Of a stretch of DNA of 39,438 nucleotides, positions 24,512 through 32,584 are shown in pieces (position 1 is the stretch's first letter; each line of letters begins with the position of its first letter). Origin of the DNA: RGIG7213 sp045545665 (GTDB lineage Bacteria > Bacillota > Clostridia > Oscillospirales > CAG-272); the NCBI GenBank assembly GCA_045545665.1, contig JAZQBL010000020.1:1-39438 (forward strand), in the 5' to 3' direction. A program made the position numbers and the translations under genes. The notes beneath the pieces are model-generated. The model did no database searches. It worked only from the letters and a program-made list of their open reading frames with translations, and was not told the DNA's origin.

Positions 24512-25084
24512 ATGGCTGACAGATTAAAACTCGGATTTGCCGTATGCGGTTCATTTTGTACTCACGGAAAGATGAAAAAAATACTCAGAAGTATGGTGGA
24601 AAAATACGAAATATTTCCGATAATAAGTGAAATATCGAAAAGCACCGACACCCGTTTCGGAACAAGTGAAGAATTGATCCGCGAAATAACGGAACTTACA
24701 AAAAAAGAACCTGTATACACGGTAAAGGATGCAGAACCGCTCGGTCCGAAAATACCGCTCGATCTTCTTCTGATATGCCCGTGCACGGGAAACACTCTTG
24801 CGAAATTTGCACACGGAATAACCGACACCTGTGTCACAATGGCGGCAAAGGCTACCGCAAGGCGGGGAAAACCTGTCGTTTTAGCTTTGGCAAGCAACGA
24901 TGCCCTTGGTGCAAACCTTCAGAACATCGGGATTTTATATAACAAAAAAAGCGTATATTTCGTACCTTTATCTCAGGACGACACGTACAGCAAGCCTTAT
25001 TCTCTGGTTTGTGATTTTTCACTCGTTGAAAAAACGGTTGAGTCCGCCCTTAAAGGTGAGCAGATACAACCGTTTTTAAAATAA
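24512..25084 (+). CDS. dpaB: Dipicolinate synthase subunit B
   Basis: A 190-residue flavoprotein-fold subunit (SpoVFB) completing dipicolinate synthase. GFAVCGSFCTHGKMKK at the start, LLLICPCTGNTLAKFAHGI (about 88-107) and ALASNDALGANLQNIG (about 129-144) are typical of the HFCD-like flavoprotein family and of DpaB. It follows dpaA by three bases in the same transcript. Together they show that the organism makes dipicolinic acid and almost certainly forms endospores. Confidence 0.95.
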   Translation: MADRLKLGFAVCGSFCTHGKMKKILRSMVEKYEIFPIISEISKSTDTRFGTSEELIREITELTKKEPVYTVKDAEPLGPKIPLDLLLICPCTGNTLAKFAHGITDTCVTMAAKATARRGKPVVLALASNDALGANLQNIGILYNKKSVYFVPLSQDDTYSKPYSLVCDFSLVEKTVESALKGEQIQPFLK

Positions 25085-25103
25085 TATTTTTTGCCATCAA
25101 GCG

Positions 25104-25267
25104 TTTGTGCGCCGCTGTCCTTTTTCAGAATGAAAAAGGAAGTGGCAGAAAACAGCCGTCATATGAACAGCATCTGACAAACAAATATAAAAAAGCGGGT
25201 CATACACATACAAAAATTGGATATCGCGGCTGTTTTCTGTCACGGCGTAAGCCACAGCGGCGCTTTT
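25104..25267. repeat. Branched palindromic element between dpaB and thiC
   Basis: Nested inverted repeats: outer GCGCCGCTGT (25109-25118) with ACAGCGGCGC (25254-25263); inner GTGGCAGAAAACAGCCG (25142-25158) with CGGCTGTTTTCTGTCAC (25227-25243), one mismatch; plus local hairpins CCTTTTTC/GAAAAAGG (25119-25139) and GGC-GTAA-GCC (25244-25253). The RNA from either strand could fold into one branched structure. A 68-codon minus-strand frame across it starts with TTG and lacks a ribosome binding site, so it is not called. Could be an unusual convergent terminator, a structured RNA or a miniature mobile element. Confidence 0.6.
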
Positions 25268-25317
25268 GCTTTCAAACTTTACAAATACAGCTTTACAACT
25301 CAAATTTCGCTTTACCG

Positions 25318-26622
25318 TTAAAGGATATCAATTATCTCCCCGTTCAGCGCTTTGTTCATACTCCTCACAGCGCAAAATTTACCGCACATAGAGCAGGTAT
25401 CATCGTACTCGGGCTTACGTTCATCGCGGATACGCTTGGCAGTTTCGGGATCTATTGCACACGCCCACTGTTCTTCCCAGTCAAGTTTACGGCGGGCATC
25501 GCCCATTCTGTCGTCGATATCTCTTGCGTGCGGGATCTTCTTTGCGATATCCGCAGCATGAGCGGCAATTTTCGATGCAATAATCCCCTGCTTTACGTCG
25601 TCCACGTTAGGAAGCGCCAGATGCTCGGCAGGCGTTACGTAACAAAGGAAAGCTGCCCCGCTTGCCGCGGCGATCGCACCGCCGATAGCCGACGTAATAT
25701 GATCATATCCGGGCGCAATATCGGTAACGATAGGACCGAGTACGTAAAAAGGTGCGCCCATACAAACGCTTTGCTGTATCTTCATATTTGCTTCGATCTG
25801 ATCCATCGGCATATGTCCGGGGCCTTCCACCATCACCTGCACGTCACGCTCCCACGCACGTTTGGTAAGTTCTCCGAGACGTACAAGCTCCTCGATCTGA
25901 CACACGTCTCCTCCGTCGGCAAGGCACCCCGGGCGGCAGGCGTCACCAAGGGAGATCGTCACATCATATTCACGGCAGATATCAAGTATCTCGTCGTAAT
26001 ATTCATAGAAGGGATTTTCTTCTCCTGTCATGCACATCCAGGCAAACACAAGAGAGCCACCTCTGGAAACGATATTCATCTTTCTTTTATGCTTTCTTAT
26101 CTGATCTATGGTTTTGCGTGTGATACCGCAATGAAGTGTTACGAAATCAACGCCGTCTTCCGCATGAAGGCGGACCACATCTATAAAATCCTTTGCCGTG
26201 AGAGTTGCAAGATCTCTTTTGTAATGGATAACGCTGTCATATACCGGCACGGTTCCGATCATAGCGGGGCATTCGCTTGTAAGCTTTCTGCGAAACGGCT
26301 GTGTATCGCCGTGTGAAGAAAGATCCATAATAGCCTCGGCGCCCATATTGACAGCCGCCATTACCTTCTGCATTTCAACGTCGTGATCCTTGCAGTCGCG
26401 TGAAACACCGAGATTGACGTTGATCTTTGTACGGAGCATAGAGCCTACGCCGTTCGGATCTATGCAGGTATGGTTTTTATTTGCGCAGATCGCGACCTGT
26501 CCTTTTGCGACAAGCTCTCTTATTTCTTCTTCCGTTCTGTATTCCTTAGCGGCTACCGCCTTCATTTCTGAAGTTATGATACCGCGTCTTGCGGCATCCA
26601 TTTGCGTTGCATAATTTCTCAT
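25318..26622 (-). CDS. thiC: Phosphomethylpyrimidine synthase
   Basis: A 434-residue radical-SAM-type enzyme converting aminoimidazole ribotide to hydroxymethylpyrimidine phosphate. The C-terminal CSMCGKFCAVR (C-x2-C-x4-C) binds the 4Fe-4S cluster. NVNLGVSRD, HCGITRKT, SRGGSLVFAWM, GDACRPGC and MVEGPGHMPMDQIE are family landmarks. Start ATG 26622 follows GAAAGGAAGAG; the frame open from 26673 overlaps thiD and has no site. Last gene of the TPP-controlled thi operon, supplying the pyrimidine half of thiamine. Confidence 0.97.
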   Translation of the reverse strand: MRNYATQMDAARRGIITSEMKAVAAKEYRTEEEIRELVAKGQVAICANKNHTCIDPNGVGSMLRTKINVNLGVSRDCKDHDVEMQKVMAAVNMGAEAIMDLSSHGDTQPFRRKLTSECPAMIGTVPVYDSVIHYKRDLATLTAKDFIDVVRLHAEDGVDFVTLHCGITRKTIDQIRKHKRKMNIVSRGGSLVFAWMCMTGEENPFYEYYDEILDICREYDVTISLGDACRPGCLADGGDVCQIEELVRLGELTKRAWERDVQVMVEGPGHMPMDQIEANMKIQQSVCMGAPFYVLGPIVTDIAPGYDHITSAIGGAIAAASGAAFLCYVTPAEHLALPNVDDVKQGIIASKIAAHAADIAKKIPHARDIDDRMGDARRKLDWEEQWACAIDPETAKRIRDERKPEYDDTCSMCGKFCAVRSMNKALNGEIIDIL

Positions 26623-26644
26623 TTTTCTCTTCCTTTCAAGCATA

Positions 26645-27448
26645 TTATTTTGAAAACCTACCTGTAAGATCAAAAGCGTGGTTCATAGGTCCCGGGCCTT
26701 CTCCCAAGTCGAGCATATCTGAAAGTGCCCCCGAAATATATTCCTTCGCTCTATGTACGGAAACTGCAAGATCATACCCTTTGGCAAGATTTGCGGCAAT
26801 CGCACTTGACAGCGTACATCCCGTACCGTGTGTATTGGGATTATTGATACGCACCCCTTCAAACCATACCGCATCGCCGTTTGCATACAAAAGGTCGTCA
26901 GCATCGCTTATACTGTGTCCGCCTTTAAGCAAAACAGCACAGCCGTATGTATTTCCTATATTCTTTGCGGCTTTTACCATATCGCTTTTTGTTTCGATAA
27001 CATATCCGGAAAGCACCCGTGCCTCGGGAATATTCGGAGTGACGAGAGTTGCTGTCGGAAAAAGTTTATCCACAAGTGTTTTCACGGCACTTTCATTCAT
27101 CAGCGAAGATCCGCTCGTTGACACCATAACGGGATCGACGACCACGTTTTTGGCTTTATAATAAACGAGTCTTTCCGCGATGACGTCAATAAGCTTCGAA
27201 GAAGATACCATACCGATCTTTACCGCATCGGGAAATATATCCTCAAACACAGCATCAAGCTGTTGTTTTAAAAATTCAGGGGTAGATTCCCGGATCGCTC
27301 TTACGCCGGTCGTGTTCTGCGCAGTAAGTGCCGTAATTGCACTCATAGCGTAAACACCGTTCATCGTCATTGTTTTCAAATCAGCCTGAATACCGGCGCC
27401 TCCGCTGCAGTCGCTTCCCGCAACGGTCAATGCTGTTTTCATTTTCAT
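26645..27448 (-). CDS. thiD: Hydroxymethylpyrimidine/phosphomethylpyrimidine kinase
   Basis: A 267-residue ribokinase-fold kinase that phosphorylates HMP-P to HMP-PP. TVAGSDCSGGAGIQADLKTM at the start, DPVMVSTSGSSLM (about 105-117) and NPNTHGTGCTLSSAIAANLA with the catalytic Asp-equivalent region near the end are diagnostic. ATG 27448 is chosen because AAAGGAG lies seven bases before it; the frame to 27493 crosses a hairpin. It lies between thiE and thiC. Confidence 0.95.
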   Translation of the reverse strand: MKMKTALTVAGSDCSGGAGIQADLKTMTMNGVYAMSAITALTAQNTTGVRAIRESTPEFLKQQLDAVFEDIFPDAVKIGMVSSSKLIDVIAERLVYYKAKNVVVDPVMVSTSGSSLMNESAVKTLVDKLFPTATLVTPNIPEARVLSGYVIETKSDMVKAAKNIGNTYGCAVLLKGGHSISDADDLLYANGDAVWFEGVRINNPNTHGTGCTLSSAIAANLAKGYDLAVSVHRAKEYISGALSDMLDLGEGPGPMNHAFDLTGRFSK

Positions 27449-27484
27449 AAAAGTACTCCTTTCTTTTTCAGCATCGTTTTTATA

Positions 27485-27521
27485 GCGGTGCAAGGTGGTG
27501 CCCCCGATGCACCGCTTTTTT
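27485..27521 (+). other. Hairpin between thiE and thiD, U-run on antisense side
   Basis: GCGGTGCA / TGCACCGC, eight perfect pairs with a 15-base G/C-rich loop, followed by TTTTTT on the plus strand. In the thi mRNA (minus strand) the same hairpin is preceded by A's and has no U-run. So it terminates antisense transcription or acts as an mRNA processing/stability structure in the operon. Confidence 0.55.
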
Positions 27522-27522
27522 G

Positions 27523-28158
27523 TTATATCAAAGCAAGCTTTTGTGCTTCTGCTTTCAGTTCTTCTGCCGCCCTCTTCGGATCATCGGCTTTCATAATGGC
27601 GGATACTACGCAAATACCTGAAATTGGTATACCTGCAAGCACACCGATATTATCTTTATTAAGTCCGCCGATAGCATTAACGGGAACGGGTACTGCATTA
27701 CATATATCACGAAGTGTGTCAGTAGACGTAAGAACAGTTTTTACCTTTGTTGTCGTTGGATATATTGCTCCGACTCCGAGATAGTCGGCACCCTGCTCAT
27801 ACGCTTCCTTTGCCCATGGGACGGTTTTTGACGTTGCTCCTACGATCTTCCCGTTACCCATCAGCTTTCGTGCTTTCGCAACGGGCATATCTTCAGCCCC
27901 CACGTGAACGCCTTCTGCGTCAACGGCTAAGGCGACGTCCACACGGTCGTCGATTATCAAAGGGACGTTATAACGCTTTGCTATTGCGTGTACCTTTTCG
28001 GCAAGAAGTATATACTCACGTGTGGTTTTGTTTTTTTCACGAAGCTGCAAAAGAGTTACCCCGCCTTTAAGTGCTTCTTCCACTCGGTAAAGAAACTCTT
28101 CCTCTGCATAATTCGTGCTGTCGGTTATAAAGTATAAACTCGAATCAAATTTTTTCAT
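27523..28158 (-). CDS. thiE: Thiamine-phosphate synthase
   Basis: A 211-residue TIM-barrel enzyme that joins HMP-PP and thiazole phosphate to thiamine phosphate. Landmarks: GGVTLLQLREKNKTTREY, VPLIIDDRVDVALAVDAEGVHVG, MGNGKIVGATSKT (family IGxS), GADYLGVGAIYPTTTK and VNAIGGLNKDN. ATG 28158 follows GAGGAAAAA; the frame from 28185 overlaps thiH. In the thi operon just after thiH. Confidence 0.95.
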   Translation of the reverse strand: MKKFDSSLYFITDSTNYAEEEFLYRVEEALKGGVTLLQLREKNKTTREYILLAEKVHAIAKRYNVPLIIDDRVDVALAVDAEGVHVGAEDMPVAKARKLMGNGKIVGATSKTVPWAKEAYEQGADYLGVGAIYPTTTKVKTVLTSTDTLRDICNAVPVPVNAIGGLNKDNIGVLAGIPISGICVVSAIMKADDPKRAAEELKAEAQKLALI

Positions 28159-28165
28159 TTTTTCC

Positions 28166-29419
28166 TCACACATACAAATAGTCATTTAAAACGGGCTGCA
28201 GACCTTCATCTGCAATATCTTTATACATCTTCTCAAGGCTTCTGTCATCATCTATCTCAAACTGTTCGTCACCCTGTACTTCATCCGTTTCTTTGCCTGT
28301 ATATTTCCTTTCGTGGTCACCGATACCGGTGGAAACGCCTGCAGAGACTTTTGTTGCCGCGATCTTCACTATGCCGTTTCTGAACTCGGCACTTTCACGC
28401 GATGAAACCGTAATTCCCACAAACGGCAGAAAAATTCGGTACGCGCAAAGCACCTGGCAAAGCTGACGTTCGTGTACGTCCAAAGGATTTATTTTGTCAT
28501 TATTGATAATAGGGCGAAGTCTCGGGCAGGACAATGACATCTCTGCATGCGGATATTTTCTTTGTAAATAATACACGTGCAACGCACTTGCAAAAGCATC
28601 TTTGCGAAAATCCGAAAGTCCCAAAAGCGCCGAAAATGCAACGCCTCTCATTCCGCCCCGAAGTGCACGTTCCTGGGCATCAAAACGATACGGCCACACA
28701 CGTTTATGTCCGAACAGGTGAAGTTTTTCGTATTTATCCGCATCGTACGTTTCCTGGAACACCGTCACGTAATCCGCACCGCACTCGTGCAGATATCTGT
28801 ATTCATCTATATTAACCGGATAAATTTCAAGCCCGACCATACGGAAATATTTTCTTGCAAGCTTACAAGCCTCACCGATATATTTAACGTCACTCTTTGC
28901 TCTGCTCTCTCCTGTGAGGATCAATATCTCCTCCATGCCGCTGTCGGAAATTATTTTCATTTCCCTTTCTATCTGTTCTTTGGAAAGCTTCATACGTTTG
29001 ATGTGGTTATAGCAGTTAAAACCGCAATACACGCAGTAATTTTCGCAATAATTCGCTATGTAAAGCGGTGTAAAAAGATACACTGTATTTCCGAAGTGTT
29101 TGCTCGTTTCAACACGTGCTCTTTCTGCCATCTGTTCAAGAAAAGGCTCAGCAGCAGGTGACAGGAGCGCTTTAAGATCTTCGATCGTACAAGTGTCGTG
29201 TGTCAGGGCTGCCTTCACATCTGCGGCGGTATATTTTGAATAGTCGTAAGAATTCATCTGCGCCATCACGTTTGTACACACATCAGACTCGATCACTTCC
29301 ATCCCGGGCAGATATTCCATATGATCTTTACGATATGATGGGTCTGTTTCAAGACGGTGTTTTTTTGCAAGTGCTTCATCTGACAAATAACTTGAATCAA
29401 CAAAAAATTGATTTTCCAT
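28166..29419 (-). CDS. thiH: 2-iminoacetate synthase (tyrosine lyase)
   Basis: A 417-residue radical SAM enzyme that cleaves tyrosine to dehydroglycine for thiazole formation in anaerobes. The cluster motif is CENYCVYCGF (C-x3-C-x2-C) at about residues 95-104, preceded by LFTPLYIANY. LILTGESRAKSD, LEIYPVNIDEY and SLSCPRLRP follow, and the end TDEVQGDEQFEIDDDRSL is typical. ATG 29419 is used because GAGGAG lies just upstream and directly after the thiG stop. Use of ThiH rather than ThiO fits an anaerobe. Confidence 0.96.
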   Translation of the reverse strand: MENQFFVDSSYLSDEALAKKHRLETDPSYRKDHMEYLPGMEVIESDVCTNVMAQMNSYDYSKYTAADVKAALTHDTCTIEDLKALLSPAAEPFLEQMAERARVETSKHFGNTVYLFTPLYIANYCENYCVYCGFNCYNHIKRMKLSKEQIEREMKIISDSGMEEILILTGESRAKSDVKYIGEACKLARKYFRMVGLEIYPVNIDEYRYLHECGADYVTVFQETYDADKYEKLHLFGHKRVWPYRFDAQERALRGGMRGVAFSALLGLSDFRKDAFASALHVYYLQRKYPHAEMSLSCPRLRPIINNDKINPLDVHERQLCQVLCAYRIFLPFVGITVSSRESAEFRNGIVKIAATKVSAGVSTGIGDHERKYTGKETDEVQGDEQFEIDDDRSLEKMYKDIADEGLQPVLNDYLYV

Positions 29420-29429
29420 AGTATTCTCC

Positions 29430-30200
29430 TCAATCACGCAAAAAGCCTGTCAAAGGATCGGATGCGGAAGCCCCGCGGGTGAGCACTCTGCCAAGTCCCG
29501 CAAGATATGCTTTACGTCCTGCTTCAATAGCATTTTTGAAGGCGGATGCCATCATTGGAAGATCCCCCGCTGTTGCAAGTGCGGTATTTGCCATAATGGC
29601 TGCAGCTCCCATTTCCATCGCTTCGCAAGCCTGGGAAGGTCTTCCGATACCTGCATCAACGATTATCGGGAGGTCTATTTCATCTATAAGTATCTGAATA
29701 AACTCTTTCGTTGCAAGTCCTTTATTCGATCCGATAGGAGATGCCAACGGCATAACCGATGCCGCCCCTGCATTCACAAGGTCACGTGCCGTGTTAAGAT
29801 CGGGATACATATACGGCATAACGACAAAGCCCTCTTTTGCAAGTATTTCCGTTGCCTTCACCGTTTCATAATTGTCGGGAAGAAGGTATTTGCAGTCACG
29901 CATTATTTCGATCTTTACGAAATCGCCGCATCCGAGCTCACGTGAAAGTCTTGCAATACGCACGGCTTCCTCTGCATTTCTTGCGCCGCTTGTATTCGGA
30001 AGCAGGGTGACACCTTCGGGAATATAATCAAGAATACTTTCCTGCTCCTTTGTATTGGCACGGCGGACAGCAAGGGTAATAATTTCCGCTTTTGCATCTT
30101 TGACTGCCGCTTCAATAAGCTTCATTGAGTATTTGCCCGAGCCGAGGATAAAGCGTGAATTAAATTCGTGTCCTCCGATGATCAGTTTGTCATTTTTCAT
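29430..30200 (-). CDS. thiG: Thiazole synthase
   Basis: A 256-residue TIM-barrel protein forming the thiazole ring from deoxyxylulose phosphate, dehydroglycine and ThiS-thiocarboxylate. FNSRFILGSGKYS at the start, the Schiff-base region VKIEIMRD, VVMPYMYPDLNTARDL, ASVMPLASPIGSNKG and VDAGIGRPSQACEAMEMGA are all characteristic. Placed between thiF and thiH. Its ribosome binding site is weak (AAAGTGAG), suggesting partial coupling to thiF. Confidence 0.97.
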   Translation of the reverse strand: MKNDKLIIGGHEFNSRFILGSGKYSMKLIEAAVKDAKAEIITLAVRRANTKEQESILDYIPEGVTLLPNTSGARNAEEAVRIARLSRELGCGDFVKIEIMRDCKYLLPDNYETVKATEILAKEGFVVMPYMYPDLNTARDLVNAGAASVMPLASPIGSNKGLATKEFIQILIDEIDLPIIVDAGIGRPSQACEAMEMGAAAIMANTALATAGDLPMMASAFKNAIEAGRKAYLAGLGRVLTRGASASDPLTGFLRD

Positions 30201-30218
30201 TTTTATTTCTCACTTTCT

Positions 30219-30848
30219 TTAAACTTCAAATTTTTCCGCCAAAATTCTCAACACCGTATGCGCCTGATGCGACGCACACAGCATCACGCGGGATGCAAAA
30301 AGACTTCCTTCCGTTTGCACGTCGCTTTCTTCATCACCGCACAGATAAAACCGTTTTGTGATCTTTCGTGTTTTTATCGTGTTTGCTCTTCCGAGTCCTG
30401 CCATGCCCGACGATGCCACAAGAAATTTCTCCTGCATCTTTTCAAGTACAAAATTTGCAAGCATCGCTTTGCACTCCGCATCATCAAAGGCTTCGCATAC
30501 GATATCGGCATTTTTTAAAATATCCGCCGCGTTTTCTTCACTTAATCTGACTGTATGTGTTTCAATATCGGTATACGGTGATATTTCCTTTAAATTTTCA
30601 AAAAGTGCGTCCGTTTTGTACATACCTATCTGATTTATTTTATATTGCTGACGGTGCAGATTAGTTATATCAACACGGTCAAAATCGACAAGTATGAGCT
30701 TACCGACACCTGCTCTGGCAAGTGCGGGTGCTATATTTGAACCAAGTCCGCCGAGACCGCATACGGCGACTGTTGATGATGAAAATTTTTTCTGCAGTTT
30801 TTCTCCGTGACGCCGGCACAAAGCCTCGTCCCATTCTTCTTTTGTCAA
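30219..30848 (-). CDS. thiF: ThiS adenylyltransferase ThiF (family 2)
   Basis: An E1-like enzyme that adenylates the ThiS C-terminus. The nucleotide loop VAVCGLGGLGSNIAPALAR, then LILVDFDRVDITNLHRQQY with the R-Q-Q-Y signature, and DIVCEAFDDAECKAML are clear. About 209 residues fits the short clostridial ThiF2, which lacks a C-terminal rhodanese. The frame extends back to 30872, but AGGAGG at 30868-30861 points to TTG 30848 as the start. The exact start is uncertain. Confidence 0.9.
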   Translation of the reverse strand: MTKEEWDEALCRRHGEKLQKKFSSSTVAVCGLGGLGSNIAPALARAGVGKLILVDFDRVDITNLHRQQYKINQIGMYKTDALFENLKEISPYTDIETHTVRLSEENAADILKNADIVCEAFDDAECKAMLANFVLEKMQEKFLVASSGMAGLGRANTIKTRKITKRFYLCGDEESDVQTEGSLFASRVMLCASHQAHTVLRILAEKFEV

Positions 30849-30855
30849 AATCGTC

Positions 30856-31050
30856 TCAACCTCCTCCCACAAAGCTGACTATTTCAAGTGTGTCGCCGTC
30901 CTTCAGCACAGTATTTTCGTACTGCACTTTCGGGACGATCTCACCGTTGCGTTCAACTGCTATCCGTTTGGGATCGTAGTTCGTCGTCATAAGATATTCT
31001 TTGACGGTCTTCCCGGAAACGTCAAGTTTTTCGCCGTTGATCTTTACCAT
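30856..31050 (-). CDS. thiS: Sulfur carrier protein ThiS
   Basis: A 64-residue ubiquitin-like carrier: VKINGEKLDVSGKTVKEYL, RIAVERNGEIVPK, LKDGDTLEIVSFVGGG. The family ends in Gly-Gly, here FVGGG, so one extra glycine remains or the last two are used. ATG 31050 follows GGAGG four bases upstream; the frame from 31065 has no site. First gene after the tandem TPP riboswitches. Its last codons contain the ribosome binding site of thiF. Confidence 0.93.
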   Translation of the reverse strand: MVKINGEKLDVSGKTVKEYLMTTNYDPKRIAVERNGEIVPKVQYENTVLKDGDTLEIVSFVGGG

Positions 31051-31062
31051 AAAACCTCCAAA

Positions 31063-31097
31063 CAAAAAACGGAAGCACCGATATTGGTAACTTCCGT
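31063..31097 (-). terminator. Terminator of second TPP riboswitch
   Basis: On the minus strand ACGGAAG-n15-CTTCCGT, with inner TACC/GGTG pairing, followed by TTTTTTG. It lies between riboswitch 2 and the thiS start, as expected for TPP-induced termination. Confidence 0.85.
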
Positions 31098-31127
31098 AAA
31101 GTGATCTTTATTCCCTATATATTGGGC

Positions 31128-31207
31128 GTCCCTACGTTGGCATTATCCAAATCAGGTTCTCGGTCGAAGGTATACCTTCCTCTCAGCCTGTAATACAAGC
31201 TCCCGCA
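31128..31207 (-). promoter_or_regulatory. TPP riboswitch 2 (operon-proximal)
   Basis: Read on the minus strand it has GGGAGCTTGTATTACAGG, CTGAGAGGAAGG, ACCTTCGACC, GAACCTGATTTGGATAATGC and CAACGTAGGGA, which is the complete THI-box consensus (CTGAGA, ACCT, CTGAT-GGATAATGCC, CGTAGGGA). It is followed by an intrinsic terminator and then thiS. Confidence 0.97.
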
Positions 31208-31210
31208 TAT

Positions 31211-31240
31211 TAAATTAAAAAGGCACCGACACGGTGCCTT
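31211..31240 (-). terminator. Terminator of first TPP riboswitch
   Basis: On the minus strand AAGGCACCG-TGT-CGGTGCCTT, nine perfect pairs, followed by TTTAATTTA. It stands between the two riboswitches, so unit 1 can stop transcription by itself. Confidence 0.85.
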
Positions 31241-31253
31241 AAAAATCGTTATG

Positions 31254-31334
31254 ATTCCTACGACGGCATTATCCGTATCAGGTATATGGGTCGAAGGTAC
31301 ACCTTCCTCTCAGTCTGTAGCACAAGCTCCACGT
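31254..31334 (-). promoter_or_regulatory. TPP riboswitch 1 (promoter-proximal)
   Basis: On the minus strand GTGGAGCTTGTGCTACAG, CTGAGAGGAAGG, ACCTTCGACC, ACCTGATACGGATAATGCC and GTCGTAGGA give a second complete THI-box, similar to but not identical with riboswitch 2. It lies nine bases after the thi promoter's -10 box. Confidence 0.97.
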
Positions 31335-31342
31335 TTGACAAG

Positions 31343-31371
31343 ATTATATATGCTTTTTTTCGTTTTTTCAA
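31343..31371 (-). promoter_or_regulatory. Promoter of thi operon
   Basis: On the minus strand TTGAAA (31371-31366), 17-base spacer, TATAAT (31348-31343), directly upstream of riboswitch 1. Confidence 0.8.
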
Positions 31372-31405
31372 GTACTATCTGCTTTTTGTTACAAATTGGT
31401 TACAT

Positions 31406-32584
31406 TTACCCTTCTTTTTTAAGAGCATTTACAAACCGTTCCATTCTTTCGAGTGCCTGTGCTATATGCTTCAACGAATATGCGTAAGATATTCTGGCAA
31501 AGCCCTCACCGCAGTCACCGAAAGCCGTACCCGGTACTATTGCAACGCGGTATTCATACAAAAGCCGTTCGCAAAATTCCTCACTGCTGAGTCCGAAAAC
31601 ACCGACGTTCGGGAATACGTAAAATGCTCCTTCGGGTTCAAAGCAAGGTATCCCTATCTTCCTAAGACCGTCAACGAGAAATCTTCGTCTTCTGTCGTAT
31701 TCCGCAACCATATCTTCTATATCGCCGTCACCGTTTTTAAGTGCTTCTACAGCGGCAAACTGACTCGTCGTCGGAGCGCACATTATCGCAAACTGATGAA
31801 GCTTCAATATCTGCTCACTTACAGCCGCAGGCGCTGCCGTATATCCCATACGCCAACCGGTCATAGCGTAAGATTTTGAAAAACCGTTTACAACTATCGT
31901 TCTTTCCTTCATATCAGGGAGCGATGCTATTGAAACGTGATTTTTTCCGCCGTAAGTCATTTCCGCGTATATTTCATCGGAAAGCACCATTATATCGGTT
32001 TTGCGTAAGATATCTGCTATTTCCTCAAGCTCTTGCCGTGTCATAATAGCACCCGTGGGATTATTGGGAAAAGGAAGGACAAGAAGCTTTGTTTTTGGCG
32101 TTATTGCCGCTTTAAGCTTTTCGGGGGTCAATTTAAAATTATCTTTTTCTTCCGTGATAAGCGTTACGGGAACACCGTCCGCCATACGGACAAGCGGATC
32201 GTAACAAACGAAGCACGGTGTGGGAATTATAACCTCATCACCCGGATCAATGACTGCTCTTAAAGCCATATCTATAGCTTCGCTTCCGCCGACTGTTACC
32301 ACTATCTCCGTTTTGGGATCGTAATAAAGTCCGAATCTGCGTTCAAGATATCTCGATATCTCGTAGCGCATTTCGAAAAGTCCGCTGTTTGACGTATAAT
32401 ACGTTTTACCCTGCTCAAGACTTTCAATACCCGCCTGTCTTATGTGCCACGGGGTTACAAAGTCGGGCTGTCCGACAGTCAAGGCAACGACGTCGTCCAT
32501 ACCGCCGAGCATGTCAAAAAACTTACGTATGCCCGAGGGCTTCAGCTCTTTTGATTTAGCGGACAGAATTTTTGAATAATCCAT
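31406..32584 (-). CDS. Pyridoxal-phosphate class I/II aminotransferase
   Basis: A 392-residue fold-type I aminotransferase. Visible are VGQPDFVTPWHI, YTSNSGLFEMR, the cofactor-side LPFPNNPTGA (Asn), LSDEIYAEMTYGG (Asp, Tyr) and the PLP-binding VVNGFSKSYAMTGWRMGY with its Lys. The carboxylate Arg is in EGFARISYAYS. This is the aspartate/aromatic aminotransferase subgroup (PatA/AraT-like); the substrate cannot be told. ATG 32584 overlaps the Lrp stop (TGATG), so it is translationally coupled to that regulator, which may sense its amino-acid substrate. Confidence 0.92.
   Translation of the reverse strand: MDYSKILSAKSKELKPSGIRKFFDMLGGMDDVVALTVGQPDFVTPWHIRQAGIESLEQGKTYYTSNSGLFEMRYEISRYLERRFGLYYDPKTEIVVTVGGSEAIDMALRAVIDPGDEVIIPTPCFVCYDPLVRMADGVPVTLITEEKDNFKLTPEKLKAAITPKTKLLVLPFPNNPTGAIMTRQELEEIADILRKTDIMVLSDEIYAEMTYGGKNHVSIASLPDMKERTIVVNGFSKSYAMTGWRMGYTAAPAAVSEQILKLHQFAIMCAPTTSQFAAVEALKNGDGDIEDMVAEYDRRRRFLVDGLRKIGIPCFEPEGAFYVFPNVGVFGLSSEEFCERLLYEYRVAIVPGTAFGDCGEGFARISYAYSLKHIAQALERMERFVNALKKEG

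Noticed and set aside
25097..25303. 68-codon minus-strand frame over the palindromic element
   Set aside because: TTG start, no ribosome binding site, sequence dictated by inverted repeats.
25105..26316. 403-codon plus-strand frame opposite thiC
   Set aside because: Antisense of the clear thiC gene; no family features and crosses the palindromic element.
31128..31334. Interpretation of the two THI boxes as a duplication of one gene leader by assembly error
   Set aside because: The two units differ at many positions and have unrelated terminators, so they are real separate elements.
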